In this document: positions 51,830-62,229 of the stretch, piece after piece | How positions within the stretch are numbered: position 1 is the stretch's first letter | Layout: every line of letters begins with the position of its first letter | Assembly (NCBI RefSeq): GCF_900233005.1 | Contig: NZ_LT960611.1 | Span: 1-64,000, forward strand | Length of the DNA: 64,000 bases | From: Vibrio tapetis subsp. tapetis | GTDB taxonomy: Bacteria; Pseudomonadota; Gammaproteobacteria; Enterobacterales; Vibrionaceae | Direction of reading: 5' to 3' | The notes under the pieces: generated by a model | What the model saw: the letters and a program-made list of their open reading frames with translations, nothing else | Databases searched by the model: none | What the model was told of the DNA's origin: nothing | Position numbers and translations under genes: made by a program

Positions 51830-52726
51830 ATGCGTGGATTAGATTATCGTTGGATTGAAGCGTTAGATTCGGTTCTCAATCAAAGAGGCTTTGAGCGGGC
51901 AGCGGAGCAGTTGTGTATTTCACAGTCTGCCGTTTCTCAGCGGATCAAGCAGCTAGAGAAGTGGCTGGCACAACCTGTTTTGGTTAGGGAGCAGCCACCG
52001 AGAGCGACTCAGGCTGGTAAAAAGCTGCTTGGTTTGTATCGTCGAGTTTGTTTACTAGAGCAAGAGCTATTACCTGAACTGAGTACTGAAGACAGCGAAA
52101 GACCGTTATCGATTAGTCTTGCTACCAATGCTGATAGCCTAGCAACATGGCTATTGCCAAGTATGACGGACTTACTGAAGCAGAAACGTATTGAACTCAA
52201 CCTTATTGTTGATGATGAAGGTCGAACACTGGATAAAATACGTAATGGTGAAGTGGTCGGGGCGATCAGTTTGGAATCTCAAGCGATTCAAGGTTGTGAT
52301 GCAGATTACTTAGGCCGAGTAGACTATTTGTGTGTGGCGAGTCCTGAATTTCATGCTCAGTATTTTCCACAAGGTGTTACCCGTGAAGCTCTTAAACGAG
52401 CGCCAGCGGTGGCTTTTGATCAGCATGATGATATGCACGAGCGTTTTGTCCATCAGCACTTTAACTTGCCTCATGGCAGTGTATTGAAGCATACCGTGAG
52501 AAGTTCCGAAGCATTTGTTAAGTTGGCTCTGGATGGAGTGGCATATTGTTTGATCCCAAGGCAGCAAATAGTAACGGAACTACAGCAAGGCAAATTACTT
52601 GAGGTAGCGCCTGGCTTTTTATTGTCGCATCGTATGTATTGGCATCACTGGCAGCTTGAAAGTGGCGTATTAAAAGAAGTGTCTGAGTGTATTATTTCGT
52701 ACGCAAGAGGGCACCTTCCTCAGTAA
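51830..52726 (+). CDS. argP: LysR-type regulator ArgP
   Basis: A 298-aa LysR-family transcription factor with an N-terminal helix-turn-helix ([25 protein letters not shown], about residues 20-44) and a two-lobed effector domain. In E. coli, ArgP (IciA) activates argO with arginine and controls several lysine- and arginine-related genes. The divergent arrangement with argO supports the identity. The ribosome-binding site AAGGAGG directly follows a six-unit heptamer array. Confidence 0.94.
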   Translation: MRGLDYRWIEALDSVLNQRGFERAAEQLCISQSAVSQRIKQLEKWLAQPVLVREQPPRATQAGKKLLGLYRRVCLLEQELLPELSTEDSERPLSISLATNADSLATWLLPSMTDLLKQKRIELNLIVDDEGRTLDKIRNGEVVGAISLESQAIQGCDADYLGRVDYLCVASPEFHAQYFPQGVTREALKRAPAVAFDQHDDMHERFVHQHFNLPHGSVLKHTVRSSEAFVKLALDGVAYCLIPRQQIVTELQQGKLLEVAPGFLLSHRMYWHHWQLESGVLKEVSECIISYARGHLPQ

Positions 52727-52810
52727 AAGTTCTGTCAATTGTGGAGAGGTGTGGGTCAAATTTGAGCAAACAAGCGCTATGATGAAGTGGAATTCGTTTG
52801 GAGTCTCACA

Positions 52811-53503
52811 ATGAAAAAATTTTCTATAGCGGCGTTGCTTGTGTCTGCGCTTAGCCTACCGCACATGGCGATGGCTCAACCTGACTTCCCACACCTTTCT
52901 ACAACCGGTTATGGGGAAGTTGTCGCAACACCAGACATGGCCATCATTTCGGTTCAGGTTGAAGAGACCATGTTAAATGCCGAACAGGCTAAGCAAGCGG
53001 TAGATAAAGCGATTGGTTTGTTTGTCGATCGCTTGTTAAAAGAAGGCATTAGTCGCGACAGTATCAGCAGTACTAATCTGTATTTATCTCCTCAATATCA
53101 CTACCCAAAAACGGGGCAGGCAGAGTTGGTTGGATATCAAGCTTCGCGTAGCGTTACTCTGACTATTGAGGATCTAGAGAATCTGAATGCTTACTTGGAA
53201 GGGGCATTGGGTGATGGCATTAACCGAATTAACGATATCGCGCTCAAAGTGAAAGATGAATCTAAGTACCAAGAACAAGCTAGAATGGCTGCCATCAAGG
53301 ATGCCAATACCAAGGCAAATTCTCTAGCGAAAGGTTTTGAACAGACTTTGGATGGTATTTGGAAGATCAGCTATAACAACAGCAGTAGCCGACCGGTTCT
53401 AATGAAGTCAATGGCGATGGATGCTCGAGGTGAATCAAATAGCTACCAAGATTCTCAGATTGTTATTCGTGATCGAGTGGATGTAACCTATAAGCTGAAG
53501 TAA
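52811..53503 (+). CDS. yggE: SIMPL/DUF541 periplasmic protein YggE
   Basis: A 230-aa exported protein with a signal peptide (MKKFSIAALLVSALSLPHMA, likely cut after AMA, before QPDF). The single SIMPL domain has GYGEVVATPDMAIISVQVE near its start and GYQASRSVTLTIEDL in the middle. E. coli YggE lowers oxidative stress by an unknown means and lies near argO, as here. GGAG lies 8 nt before the ATG at 52811; an ATG at 52787 is less likely. Confidence 0.92.
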   Translation: MKKFSIAALLVSALSLPHMAMAQPDFPHLSTTGYGEVVATPDMAIISVQVEETMLNAEQAKQAVDKAIGLFVDRLLKEGISRDSISSTNLYLSPQYHYPKTGQAELVGYQASRSVTLTIEDLENLNAYLEGALGDGINRINDIALKVKDESKYQEQARMAAIKDANTKANSLAKGFEQTLDGIWKISYNNSSSRPVLMKSMAMDARGESNSYQDSQIVIRDRVDVTYKLK

Positions 53504-53760
53504 TCGACTGCTTCTTGATTAAATATTATGCGTTTTCTTTTGAATGCGAGTCATATGGCTCGCATTTATTTTATCTGATTGTTAATAATTGGTGTTATTA
53601 TCTGCTTTGGTTCACATTTTCAATGAGCGTAATAATTAAAAATACACATACGCTTATAAATTTCCAGTTAAGACAGATTGATTTATAAAATAAATACGGG
53701 GTTTATCAAGGATTGAGGGTTTTTGACCTTGATTGGTTTACTTTCACAATAAGAAAACGA

Positions 53761-55632
53761 ATGAAAAATTTATCTTTAAAACACAAAATATTGTTATCCG
53801 TCACCATTGCCTTGTCATTGGTTATCGCGTTACTTTCTTGGCGCAGTTATTCCATTCAAAAGACACTTTTATTAGAGGAAAGCACAGAACAAGTGCATCG
53901 CCTTGGGATTCAAAAAGTGGAAAGTATTAGTACTTGGTTATCCGCACGACAAGACGTGATTAAAGGCTTAGCGCATAAAACATCTTCTGCTCCTCTCGAC
54001 TCTTTGCAACAAGCTCAAATCTCTGGTAGTTTCCAACTTACCTATTTTGGTGAAAATACCGGGCGAATGCACGACTCTGATCCAAGTATCGATCGTACAG
54101 GTTACGATCCTCGTCAGCGTCCTTGGTATAAAGAAGCCATGAACAGCAGCCAACAAATCGTAACTAAGCCTTATTATGATGTGGCATACAATATCATGGT
54201 CGTGACACTGGCTGAATCGATCCCGCAAGGTGTTGTAGGCGGTGACTTGTCTATTGATTCGTTAGTAAAAGACATTACAGACATGACCCTCCCAGCGAAT
54301 GGTGTCGCTTTGTTGGTCCATAAAGATGGGACTGTTATTGCTTATAAAGATACAAATAAAGCAATGAAATCAGTCCATGAGATTGACAATGATCTCACCT
54401 CGGCCAATATTGCGGCGATGAGTGGTAAGCAAGATCTGTTACCTATGATGATAGAGTCTGAGCGACGAGAGAAATTGGCTTGGGCGGCAAATGTTCCAGG
54501 TACTGACTGGCAATTGGTGCTGCTACTGGATAAACAAACGCTAGAGTCTCCTTTGTCTTCGTTGCTAATAGGACAATTGACCATTGCGTTGGTTGTGCTA
54601 GCCGTGAGCATCATTGCTATTTCATGGCTTATCAGTGTATTACTTGGGCCGTTATCAAACGTTTCACAAGCATTAGCGCGCATTGCGGATGGTAATGGTG
54701 ATTTAACTCAGCGTATCGACGTTGTTAATAAAGACGAAGTGGGCTTGCTGGCTGAAAACTTTAACCGTTTTGTTGGCAGTCAGCATCGTTTGATCAGCCA
54801 CATTCGTACTCTCGCTCACGAGTTGGATGCGGATGCGGAACGAAGCTTAGTCACCAACCAAAACTCGGTAGCCGAGCTGCAAAGACAACAGCAAGAAGTC
54901 ACCATGGTGGCAACCGCAGTAACAGAGATGGCGTGTGCGACGCTAGAAATTGCAAATAATGCTGAAAATACGGCAACGGCTTCTCAGCAATCGGCGCAAA
55001 GCAGCTCAGATGGTAAATTATTGGTTGATAAAACCCGTAGCTCAATTAATAGCTTAGCTGAAGAAGTTGGACAAGCGACTCAAGTTATTGCTGACTTAAG
55101 TCATCATGCTCAATCTATCTCTGGCATTTTGTCGACGATTCAGGGCATCGCTGAGCAAACCAATTTATTGGCGTTGAACGCAGCTATCGAGGCGGCGCGT
55201 GCAGGTGAACAAGGCCGAGGTTTTGCAGTAGTTGCTGATGAAGTTCGCGTTTTATCTCATCGAACTCAGCAGTCCACATTAGAAATTCAGTCGACGATAG
55301 AAACTCTTCAACAAACAACAGCAAGTGCGGTAGCCTTGATGGAAAGCAGCCAAGGGCTTGCAAGCAATAGTGTTGAAGATGCGGATGCCGCAGTGCGTTC
55401 ACTTGAAGAGATCACTCAAGCTATCACGCTGATCTCAGACATGGCCGGACAGATTGCAACCGCTGCGGAAGAGCAAACGCAAGTGACGGATGAGATCACC
55501 AAGAATACGACTGAAATTAAAAGCGTGACTGATGAAATTACCGATGCTGCAGAAAATGGCTTAGGCCAAGCAAATGGCCTTAAGGCGCGTGCTACTGATC
55601 TGAACCAGCAAGTCGCTACTTTCATCCTTTAA
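53761..55632 (+). CDS. Methyl-accepting chemotaxis protein with double Cache domain
   Basis: A 623-aa chemoreceptor. A membrane segment (about 12-30) is followed by a periplasmic dCache_1-like domain (about 35-265, with the ligand-site motif [12 protein letters not shown] and [15 protein letters not shown]), a second membrane segment (about 278-300), a HAMP domain ([15 protein letters not shown]) and a signalling domain with [16 protein letters not shown] at its tip. Family dCache receptors often bind amino acids, but the ligand here is not known. It starts at ATG 53761 with only a weak AAGA upstream. It is monocistronic, with its own terminator. Confidence 0.93.
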   Translation: MKNLSLKHKILLSVTIALSLVIALLSWRSYSIQKTLLLEESTEQVHRLGIQKVESISTWLSARQDVIKGLAHKTSSAPLDSLQQAQISGSFQLTYFGENTGRMHDSDPSIDRTGYDPRQRPWYKEAMNSSQQIVTKPYYDVAYNIMVVTLAESIPQGVVGGDLSIDSLVKDITDMTLPANGVALLVHKDGTVIAYKDTNKAMKSVHEIDNDLTSANIAAMSGKQDLLPMMIESERREKLAWAANVPGTDWQLVLLLDKQTLESPLSSLLIGQLTIALVVLAVSIIAISWLISVLLGPLSNVSQALARIADGNGDLTQRIDVVNKDEVGLLAENFNRFVGSQHRLISHIRTLAHELDADAERSLVTNQNSVAELQRQQQEVTMVATAVTEMACATLEIANNAENTATASQQSAQSSSDGKLLVDKTRSSINSLAEEVGQATQVIADLSHHAQSISGILSTIQGIAEQTNLLALNAAIEAARAGEQGRGFAVVADEVRVLSHRTQQSTLEIQSTIETLQQTTASAVALMESSQGLASNSVEDADAAVRSLEEITQAITLISDMAGQIATAAEEQTQVTDEITKNTTEIKSVTDEITDAAENGLGQANGLKARATDLNQQVATFIL

Positions 55633-55648
55633 TTTTTGATTAAAATGT

Positions 55649-55679
55649 AAAAAGGGCAGCTTTCGCTGCCCTTTTTTTG
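55649..55679. terminator. Terminator between MCP and serA
   Basis: AAAAAGGGCAGC-TTTC-GCTGCCCTTTTTTT. The A and T runs on the two sides suit the convergent MCP and serA genes. Confidence 0.92.
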
Positions 55680-55696
55680 TTTTTAAATATAAGCGA

Positions 55697-56926
55697 TTAA
55701 TGAAGAATTCGAGCGCGAATCGTTCCGTCAATTTTCTTCAATTGGACCAGCGCTTCTTCAGAACGATCGGCTTCCACGTCGATAACGACATAGCCCATCT
55801 CAGAGCTAGTTTGAAGATACTGACCTGCGATGTTAATGCCAGCTTCTGCAAAGATGGTATTGATTTGAGTAAGAATACCCGGACGGTTTTGGTGAATATG
55901 CAGCAAACGTGACGTACCTTGGTGCGTTGGTAATGATACTTCAGGGAAGTTAACACTTGATAGTGTAGAACCGTTGTCTGAGTATTTTGCCAGTTTCCCT
56001 GCAACTTCCACACCGATGTTCTCTTGAGCTTCTTGTGTTGAACCACCCACGTGCGGAGTCAGGATAACGTTGTCGAATTTCATGAGCGGAGATTCAAACG
56101 CTTCTTTGTTCGTGCCTGGCTCTACTGGAAATACATCCACAGCCGCGCCAGCAAGATGGCGTGATTCTAATGCAGAGCATAACGCAGGGATATCTACTAC
56201 AGTCCCGCGAGCCGCGTTAATGAAGATTGAACCTGGCTTCATACGGGCAAATTCAGCTTCACCCATCATGTCTTTGGTTCCTGCCGTCTCTGGAACATGT
56301 AAGGTGATGACATCACACTTATTAAGTAGGTCACTCATGGTGTGTACTTGAGTCGCATTACCGAGAGAGAGCTTATTTTCAATATCATAGAAGTAGACAC
56401 GCATACCCAAGTTTTCAGCAATAATACCGAGTTGAGTACCAATGTGTCCGTAACCAATGATGCCTAATCGTTTGCCGCGAGCTTCATAAGAGTTATCGGC
56501 ACTTTTTTTCCAAATGCCACGGTGTGCTAATGCGTTTTTTTCTGGAATGCCACGCAATAGAAGTAATATCTGACCTAACACTAATTCAGCAACACTACGA
56601 GTGTTTGAGAATGGGGCGTTAAAGACTGGAATACCACGTTTGGCCGCAGCGCTTAAATTTACTTGATTGGTACCAATACAGAAACAACCGACACTCACCA
56701 GTTTTTCTGCGGCATCAAAGACTTCTTGAGTTAAATTTGTGCGTGAGCGAATGCCAATAAAATGCGCATCTTTTACCGCTTCTAACAATTCGTCTTGGTC
56801 TAATGCACCTTTGTGATACTCAATATTGGTGTAACCAGCTGCTTGAAATACTTCAACAGAAGATGGGTGTAAGCCCTCTAAAAGAAGAATTTTAATTTTG
56901 TCTTTTTCCAGTGATACTTTGGCCAT
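55697..56926 (-). CDS. serA: D-3-phosphoglycerate dehydrogenase
   Basis: A 409-aa NAD-dependent enzyme for the first step of serine synthesis. The NAD motif GIIGYGHIGTQLG (about residues 155-167), the catalytic Arg in INAARGTVVD (about 240), the Glu/His pair ending in LTPHVGGSTQEAQ (about 290), and a C-terminal ACT domain (LLHIHQNRPGILTQIN, about 335-409) are seen. The ACT domain gives serine feedback inhibition in E. coli SerA. It lies beside rpiA, as in E. coli. Confidence 0.97.
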   Translation of the reverse strand: MAKVSLEKDKIKILLLEGLHPSSVEVFQAAGYTNIEYHKGALDQDELLEAVKDAHFIGIRSRTNLTQEVFDAAEKLVSVGCFCIGTNQVNLSAAAKRGIPVFNAPFSNTRSVAELVLGQILLLLRGIPEKNALAHRGIWKKSADNSYEARGKRLGIIGYGHIGTQLGIIAENLGMRVYFYDIENKLSLGNATQVHTMSDLLNKCDVITLHVPETAGTKDMMGEAEFARMKPGSIFINAARGTVVDIPALCSALESRHLAGAAVDVFPVEPGTNKEAFESPLMKFDNVILTPHVGGSTQEAQENIGVEVAGKLAKYSDNGSTLSSVNFPEVSLPTHQGTSRLLHIHQNRPGILTQINTIFAEAGINIAGQYLQTSSEMGYVVIDVEADRSEEALVQLKKIDGTIRARILH

Positions 56927-57101
56927 GTATTAGCGTCCTTAACTTTTGAGAGGGTATAAATTGCTCACACACTTTGACGATAAAAATTCCTTGTGTGTAT
57001 TCTGTTCAATAAAGTATCAAAATTTTATTATGTTGGGTAAGAAAATTACGGAATAAGGCATACTATTTATGTTGAAAGTGAAAAAACTTAAGTTAGAAGT
57101 A

Positions 57102-57129
57102 AAAAAAACGGCACCTTAAGGTACCGTTT
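57102..57129 (-). terminator. rpiA terminator
   Basis: AACGGCACC-TTAA-GGTACCGTT with an A run at 57102-57109 (T on the minus strand), about 35 bp after the rpiA stop codon. Confidence 0.8.
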
Positions 57130-57165
57130 GTAATCTAATAACAGAAATCATCGGTTATTTTATAA

Positions 57166-57822
57166 TTATTCAGCGATATGAGCGCCTTCAGGTGTACCAG
57201 TAATAACAACATCTGCGCCACGATGAGCAAATAGCCCAACGGTAACCACACCAGCAATGGCGTTGATTTTGTCTTCTAGAGCCTTAGCGTCGGTAATTTT
57301 AAGACCATATACGTCTAAAATGATGTTGCCATTATCCGTTAATACGCCTTCACGATAAGCAGGGTCACCGCCTAATTTTACGAGTTCACGGCCAACGTAA
57401 GAGCGAGCCATTGGGATCACTTCAACAGGAAGTGGGAATTCACCAAGTACGTCGACTGCTTTCGTGCCATCTACAATACAAATGAACTTGTCTGCGATAG
57501 CCGCAACAATTTTTTCACGAGTTAATGCAGCACCGCCGCCTTTGATCATATCGCGAGTCGCGTTAATTTCGTCGGCACCATCTACATAAATATCCAGATT
57601 AGCAACGTCGTTACAATCGAACACTTTGATTTCAAGCTCTTTTAGTCTTTCGGTAGAAGCAACAGAGCTTGATACCGCGCCTTTAATCTCGTCTTTGATT
57701 GAACCAAGGGCATCAATGAAGTGATTTACCGTAGAACCAGTACCTACGCCAACAATGCTGCCTTCTTCTACGTATTTAAGCGCTGCCCAACCAGCGGCTT
57801 TTTTCATTTCATCTTGAGTCAT
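57166..57822 (-). CDS. rpiA: Ribose-5-phosphate isomerase A
   Basis: A 218-aa isomerase between ribose 5-phosphate and ribulose 5-phosphate. The phosphate loop GVGTGSTV (about residues 25-32), YVDGADEIN (about 80-88), [12 protein letters not shown] with the catalytic Glu (about 94-105) are clear. The length is one residue from E. coli RpiA (219). It is separated from serA by a terminator. Confidence 0.97.
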   Translation of the reverse strand: MTQDEMKKAAGWAALKYVEEGSIVGVGTGSTVNHFIDALGSIKDEIKGAVSSSVASTERLKELEIKVFDCNDVANLDIYVDGADEINATRDMIKGGGAALTREKIVAAIADKFICIVDGTKAVDVLGEFPLPVEVIPMARSYVGRELVKLGGDPAYREGVLTDNGNIILDVYGLKITDAKALEDKINAIAGVVTVGLFAHRGADVVITGTPEGAHIAE

Positions 57823-57879
57823 GCCTATCTCCTGAATATAAATGGTATCGTTTGCTAAAAACGGCGCGATTATAGCCTG

Positions 57880-58506
57880 TTACTGTTTGGATTCCCATTG
57901 CCAAGTTTGGCTTGGTGTCAAAATAATGGGAAGCGGTACGTCCCAGGTTTCGTAAGTTAGCTTAGTCACTTGTTGGCAATCATGGGCAAGGCCTATAGCG
58001 ATGGCATTTTGATTGTGAGCAAGCCAAGGGGCAAGGGTTCGGTCATAATATCCACCGCCCATTCCCATTCGCTGGCCAGTGGCATCAAATGCGACAAGCG
58101 GAGTAAAAATGATGTCGATGTCGTTAACAGGAACAATATCGAGAGCAGTGAGCTTAGGTTCTTGTATTTTATAGCGATTGAGCACCATTTTAGTATCAGG
58201 TTGGTATCGAAGGAACACCAGTTGCCCTTTTGAAAACGGGTGGATAACCGGCAAACAGACTTGGTAGCCTTGTCGCCAGAGCCATTGAATGCTCGGCATA
58301 GGATCGATTTCACCATCGGCTGCTAAATAGATAGCGACGGTGTTAGCGTTTTTTAATTCGGGAAGCTGACGAATCTGTTTGAGTAGTTGTTGCGAAGCGT
58401 GCTGTTGTTGGGGGGCAGTGAGAGCTTGACGTTTCGTTCTAATAGATTGACGCAGTTGCTTTCGATAAGAAAGGTGATCTAGTTGGTTGTGTGGCGTTTG
58501 TTGCAT
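57880..58506 (-). CDS. ygfA: 5-formyltetrahydrofolate cyclo-ligase
   Basis: A 208-aa ATP-dependent enzyme that converts 5-formyl-THF to 5,10-methenyl-THF. The N-terminal LRQSIRTKRQAL helix, the central FTPLVAFDATGQRMGMGGGYYDR (ATP and folate loop, quoted in part: GMGGGYYDR at about residues 145-153) and the C-terminal WDVPLP motif are present. The frame is open to 58560, but those bases belong to 6S RNA; the ATG at 58506 lies 5 bp after the 6S RNA end, as in the ssrS-ygfA dicistron of E. coli. Confidence 0.93.
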   Translation of the reverse strand: MQQTPHNQLDHLSYRKQLRQSIRTKRQALTAPQQQHASQQLLKQIRQLPELKNANTVAIYLAADGEIDPMPSIQWLWRQGYQVCLPVIHPFSKGQLVFLRYQPDTKMVLNRYKIQEPKLTALDIVPVNDIDIIFTPLVAFDATGQRMGMGGGYYDRTLAPWLAHNQNAIAIGLAHDCQQVTKLTYETWDVPLPIILTPSQTWQWESKQ

Positions 58507-58510
58507 GAGG

Positions 58511-58690
58511 GTACCCCAGAGTGCCGTTGAGAACAATGACCCTTGAACCAGTTCGTTCAAGGCGGGTCAGCAATGGTTACCGTAGGCTTCTCGGTACAAG
58601 CCGAGCATGCTCAATAGCGACTAAATACTAACCCTTAAGGATTGCTTATCGGCTCGGGGACTTAGTCCTCTGACAAACACCCCAGGGTAA
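58511..58690 (-). ncRNA. ssrS: 6S RNA
   Basis: An RNA of about 180 nt between zapA and ygfA, the conserved position. Reading on the minus strand, 5' ACCCTGGGGTG (58678-58688) pairs over 11 bp with 3' CACTCTGGGGT (58513-58523), counting G-U pairs. The internal segments AGTCCCCGAGCCGAT, GAGCATGCTCGG, CCGAGAAGCC and CCTTGAAC...GTTCAAGGG match the E. coli 6S layout. 6S RNA mimics an open promoter and binds sigma-70 RNA polymerase in stationary phase. Exact ends are estimates. Confidence 0.93.
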
Positions 58691-58692
58691 AA

Positions 58693-58998
58693 CTATTTTT
58701 GCTGTCCTAGCTGTTTTAACGCCCCATCAAGTGACGCTGCAAGCGATTCCATGCGCTCAGTAATTTGGCTCGACTTTCCATCGGCTTTTTCTTTTGATAC
58801 TTGCAGTTCATAGCAAATATTCAGTGCCGCAATGGTGAGTAGTTTTTCAACATTGTTCACTTTTGTTCGTTCGGTCATGTCTTTTAAACGAGTATCTAGG
58901 TCTTCCGCTGCCTTGATCAGTGATTCTTCTTCACCGGGAGGACAGTTTACACGGGTTAACTTACCTAAAATTTCAACTTCAACAGCTTGACTACTCAT
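58693..58998 (-). CDS. zapA: Cell division protein ZapA
   Basis: A 101-aa cytoplasmic protein that bundles FtsZ filaments at the division ring. The N-terminal VEVEILGKLTRVNCPPGEEE and a C-terminal coiled coil (about 65-100) fit the family. E. coli ZapA is 109 aa. The stop codon is only about 3 bp from the 6S RNA 5' end, so the 6S promoter must lie within zapA. It is divergent from ygfB. Confidence 0.94.
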   Translation of the reverse strand: MSSQAVEVEILGKLTRVNCPPGEEESLIKAAEDLDTRLKDMTERTKVNNVEKLLTIAALNICYELQVSKEKADGKSSQITERMESLAASLDGALKQLGQQK

Positions 58999-59245
58999 TC
59001 AAATAAACTCTTTTACGTTACAAAGACAGCCTGACTACGTGTATGCCGCCGAGAGGGAAACTATAGGTAATGCCTCTCTAAGATTCAAGCTTTTCACTCA
59101 CGCTTTGCTTAATTGAGTGGCTAACTAGCTACGAAAGCAGCAAATTGACGCATTGCTGCGCATAATACTCACCTTGAGCGTTTTCGCTGGCAGGCTGAAA
59201 TGATAGCATTACTGTAATTATTAGCTATCAGTGAATCCTTTGTAT

Positions 59246-59815
59246 ATGAGTAAAATATCTTTGCCTAGCTATCAGGCACTTGAACAAGAACTAAAGTCAG
59301 CACAAATTTCGGTGACGCCCGCTGAATTACATGGCTTGTTAACAGGGATGGTCAGTGGTGGACTTGAGATGGCTGCCAACACATGGCAAACATTGCTATA
59401 CGATTACACCAATGACGGTATGGGCTGGCCAGTGACGTCTGTGACGATGGCAGAAAGTATTCTAAAAGCGACCAGTGCAGAGCTGCTAAGTAGTGACTTT
59501 GAATTGACTCTGATTTTGGCTGAAGATGGTGCAGAGTTGGTCACATTAGCCGATGGTCTGTCAGATTGGGTTAACCACTTTATCTCAGGGCTAGGTTTGA
59601 TAGATGCTCAACTAAATAAAGCGGAAGAAGACGTTAAGGAAGCACTGCGCGATCTAGAAGAGATCGCCAAGCTTGGCATTGATGAAGAAGACGATATGGC
59701 CGAGCAAGCAATTCTACTCGAGCAAGTGATTGAGCACGTAAAAGCTTGCGTGATGACGGTTCATCTTGCACTTGGCAGTAAGCAGTCCATCGAGACTAAA
59801 CCGACTCTTCATTAA
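59246..59815 (+). CDS. ygfB: UPF0149 family protein YgfB
   Basis: A 189-aa protein of the YecA/YgfB family. TPAELHGLLTGM near residue 25 and DWVNHFISGLGL in the middle match the family, as does the C-terminal KPTLH shared with E. coli YgfB. The function is not established. The ATG at 59246 was preferred over a GTG at 59231 on family length; neither has a strong Shine-Dalgarno. It is followed by ubiH after 9 bp. In E. coli pepP lies between ygfB and ubiH; it is missing here. Confidence 0.9.
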   Translation: MSKISLPSYQALEQELKSAQISVTPAELHGLLTGMVSGGLEMAANTWQTLLYDYTNDGMGWPVTSVTMAESILKATSAELLSSDFELTLILAEDGAELVTLADGLSDWVNHFISGLGLIDAQLNKAEEDVKEALRDLEEIAKLGIDEEDDMAEQAILLEQVIEHVKACVMTVHLALGSKQSIETKPTLH

Positions 59816-59824
59816 TGGAATAAT

Positions 59825-61003
59825 ATGAAACGTTACGACATCGTTATCGCTGGTGGCGCGATGGCTGGGGCAACGCTGGCTCTGGCGCTCAATGCGTATT
59901 GCCAAGATACACTCTCAATCGCGGTTGTAGAGCCGTTTTTGGCTCAGCATGAAGAGCATCCTGGCTATGACTCTCGATCGATAGCGCTTTCATATGGCAC
60001 GGTAGAGTTACTTAAAGACATGCAGTTGTGGTCTGCTATTAAGCCGTATGCGGTGGCGATAAATCACATCCACGTATCCGATCGTGGTCATGCTGGAATG
60101 ACGGATATGGATGCCAATGAATTAGGCATTGATGCGTTAGGTTACGTGGTTGAATTGGCTGATACTGGCCGGGTTTATCATGAAAAGTTGCAGCAAGCGG
60201 CTAATATCGACTTTTTATGCCCAGCTTCGGTGACGTCGATTGAGCGCGATTCAACGTCGGTTTCCTTGTTGTTATCGAGCGGTGAAACTATCCAAGCTCC
60301 ACTGTTGGTGGCAGCGGATGGTACACAGTCTGTTTGTTGTGATGACATTGGCTTAAAGCAAACGGAACAAGACTTTGGCCAGGTTGCTGTTATTGCAAAT
60401 ATTACGGCTGAACAAGCGCATGAAGGGCGTGCCTTCGAGCGGTTTACTGAGTCAGGACCATTAGCGTTACTGCCTATGTCTGAAGGGCGATTATCGTTAG
60501 TTTGGTGTTTGTCTCCTGACGAAGCTAATAAAGTGCTGTCTTTATCTGACAGCCAGTTTTTAGTTGAGCTTCAGAGCGCATTTGGTTGGCGGCTTGGCCA
60601 ATTTACTCTAGCAGGATCTCGCGCAAGCTATCCATTGCTACTTCGCACCAGAGAGCAGTTTATCTCTCATCGGGTTGCGGTGATTGGTAATGCGGCTCAA
60701 ACGCTTCATCCCATTGCTGGTCAAGGGTTTAACCTCGGGATTCGTGATGTCGCGACGCTGGCTCAAGAAATATCTAAAGCAGAACAAGATATTGGTGACT
60801 ACCAACTTCTCAGTTGTTATGCAAAACGTCGTAATTCAGATAGAAATCAAACCATTATGTTGACGGCTGGGTTGGTTCACTTGTTTTCCAATGATTATCC
60901 CGCCATGCGTATTGGACGTAACTTAGGCCTTATGTTGATGGATAACGTTTCACTTGTTAGATCACCGTTATTACGCAGGACTATGGGGTTAGTAGAGAGA
61001 TAA
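59825..61003 (+). CDS. ubiH: 2-octaprenyl-6-methoxyphenol hydroxylase
   Basis: A 392-aa FAD-dependent monooxygenase for a ring hydroxylation in ubiquinone synthesis. The N-terminal dinucleotide fold reads IAGGAMAGATLALAL, the DG motif is LLVAADGTQSV (about residues 158-168) and the GD-type motif is VIGNAAQTLHPIAGQGFNLG (about 285-304), where GN replaces the GD usual for flavin hydroxylases. The stop and the ubiI start are 1 bp apart. Confidence 0.93.
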   Translation: MKRYDIVIAGGAMAGATLALALNAYCQDTLSIAVVEPFLAQHEEHPGYDSRSIALSYGTVELLKDMQLWSAIKPYAVAINHIHVSDRGHAGMTDMDANELGIDALGYVVELADTGRVYHEKLQQAANIDFLCPASVTSIERDSTSVSLLLSSGETIQAPLLVAADGTQSVCCDDIGLKQTEQDFGQVAVIANITAEQAHEGRAFERFTESGPLALLPMSEGRLSLVWCLSPDEANKVLSLSDSQFLVELQSAFGWRLGQFTLAGSRASYPLLLRTREQFISHRVAVIGNAAQTLHPIAGQGFNLGIRDVATLAQEISKAEQDIGDYQLLSCYAKRRNSDRNQTIMLTAGLVHLFSNDYPAMRIGRNLGLMLMDNVSLVRSPLLRRTMGLVER

Positions 61004-61004
61004 T

Positions 61005-62210
61005 ATGATGCAAAGTTTTGATATTGCGATCGTCGGTGGTGGCATGGTGGGTTTGACTCTAGCGGCTGCACTGGCAAAAACGGAACTGAGAGTTGCGATT
61101 GTCGAGGGTAAACTGCCAAGTAGTGAATTGAATGAATTGCCGGACATTCGAGTGTCGGCATTGAGTCGCTCAAGTGAGCAAGTGTTGAGACGTGTTGGTG
61201 CGTGGTCAGGAATAGAACAGCGCCGCGCTAGCCCATATGTCGCGATGGAAGTGTGGGACAAAGACAGTTTTGCTTCTATCGACTTTCATGCCAATCACTT
61301 ATCGCAGCCTAATTTAGGCCACATTGTTGAAAACCGTGTCATACAGCTTTCGTTACTGGATCGTATTAAACAACTGGATAACGTAACGTTATTTGCTCCT
61401 CAGAAGTGCCAGTCTGTCGTTGTTGGTGAGAGTGAAGCGTGGATAACACTAGATTCGGGTCAAGCGCTCACGGCTAAGTTGGTGGTGGGAGCGGATGGTG
61501 CGCATTCATGGTTACGCCAGCAGCAAGACATACCATTAACCCATTGGGATTATGGTCACCATGCTTTGGTTGCCAATATTAAAACTGAACTGCCGCATCA
61601 TTATACCGCAAGACAAATCTTCACTCCGGAAGGGCCGTTGGCATTTTTGCCGATGCAAGACGCTAATATGAGTTCAATTGTTTGGTCGACAGAGCCTGAA
61701 CAAGCAGAAGCATTGGTTGCGATGTCTGATGACGAGTTCAACAACGCGCTTGCTGCTGCATTTGATGTTCGACTCGGTCTGTGTGAAGTCAAAGGAGAGC
61801 GTCAGGCTTTCCCATTAAAAATGCGTTATGCACGAGACTTTGCCAAGGAGCGTGTGGCACTAATAGGTGACGCTGCACACACAATACATCCGTTAGCAGG
61901 GCAAGGTGTGAATCTTGGCTTATTGGATGCAGCAAGCTTGGCACAAGAAGTCACAAGGCTTTGGCAAGAAGGTCAAGATATCGGCTTGAAACGCAACCTA
62001 AGGCCGTTCGAACGTTGGCGCAAGGCGGAAGCTGCGAAAATGATAACGTCAATGCAAGGCTTCAAGGATTTGTTTGCAGGGGATCATCCGGCTAAGAAAT
62101 TGCTTCGTGGTGTTGGGATGTCTGTTGCTGACAAATTACCGGGTGCAAAAAACCTCATTATGGAGAGAGCGCTTGGCTTGAAAGGTCAATTACCGGATAT
62201 TGCTAAGTAG
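61005..62210 (+). CDS. ubiI: UbiH/UbiF/VisC-type FAD-dependent hydroxylase
   Basis: A 401-aa flavin monooxygenase, paralogue of UbiH. It has the FAD motif IVGGGMVGLTLAAAL, the DG motif VVGADGAHSWLR and the GD motif LIGDAAHTIHPLAGQGVNLG. In E. coli UbiI (VisC) carries out the C5 hydroxylation in ubiquinone synthesis, and lies after ubiH as here. Two ATG codons are adjacent (61005 and 61008); either could be used. Confidence 0.92.
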   Translation: MMQSFDIAIVGGGMVGLTLAAALAKTELRVAIVEGKLPSSELNELPDIRVSALSRSSEQVLRRVGAWSGIEQRRASPYVAMEVWDKDSFASIDFHANHLSQPNLGHIVENRVIQLSLLDRIKQLDNVTLFAPQKCQSVVVGESEAWITLDSGQALTAKLVVGADGAHSWLRQQQDIPLTHWDYGHHALVANIKTELPHHYTARQIFTPEGPLAFLPMQDANMSSIVWSTEPEQAEALVAMSDDEFNNALAAAFDVRLGLCEVKGERQAFPLKMRYARDFAKERVALIGDAAHTIHPLAGQGVNLGLLDAASLAQEVTRLWQEGQDIGLKRNLRPFERWRKAEAAKMITSMQGFKDLFAGDHPAKKLLRGVGMSVADKLPGAKNLIMERALGLKGQLPDIAK

Positions 62211-62229
62211 CCAGTAGGTTAAAATAAAA

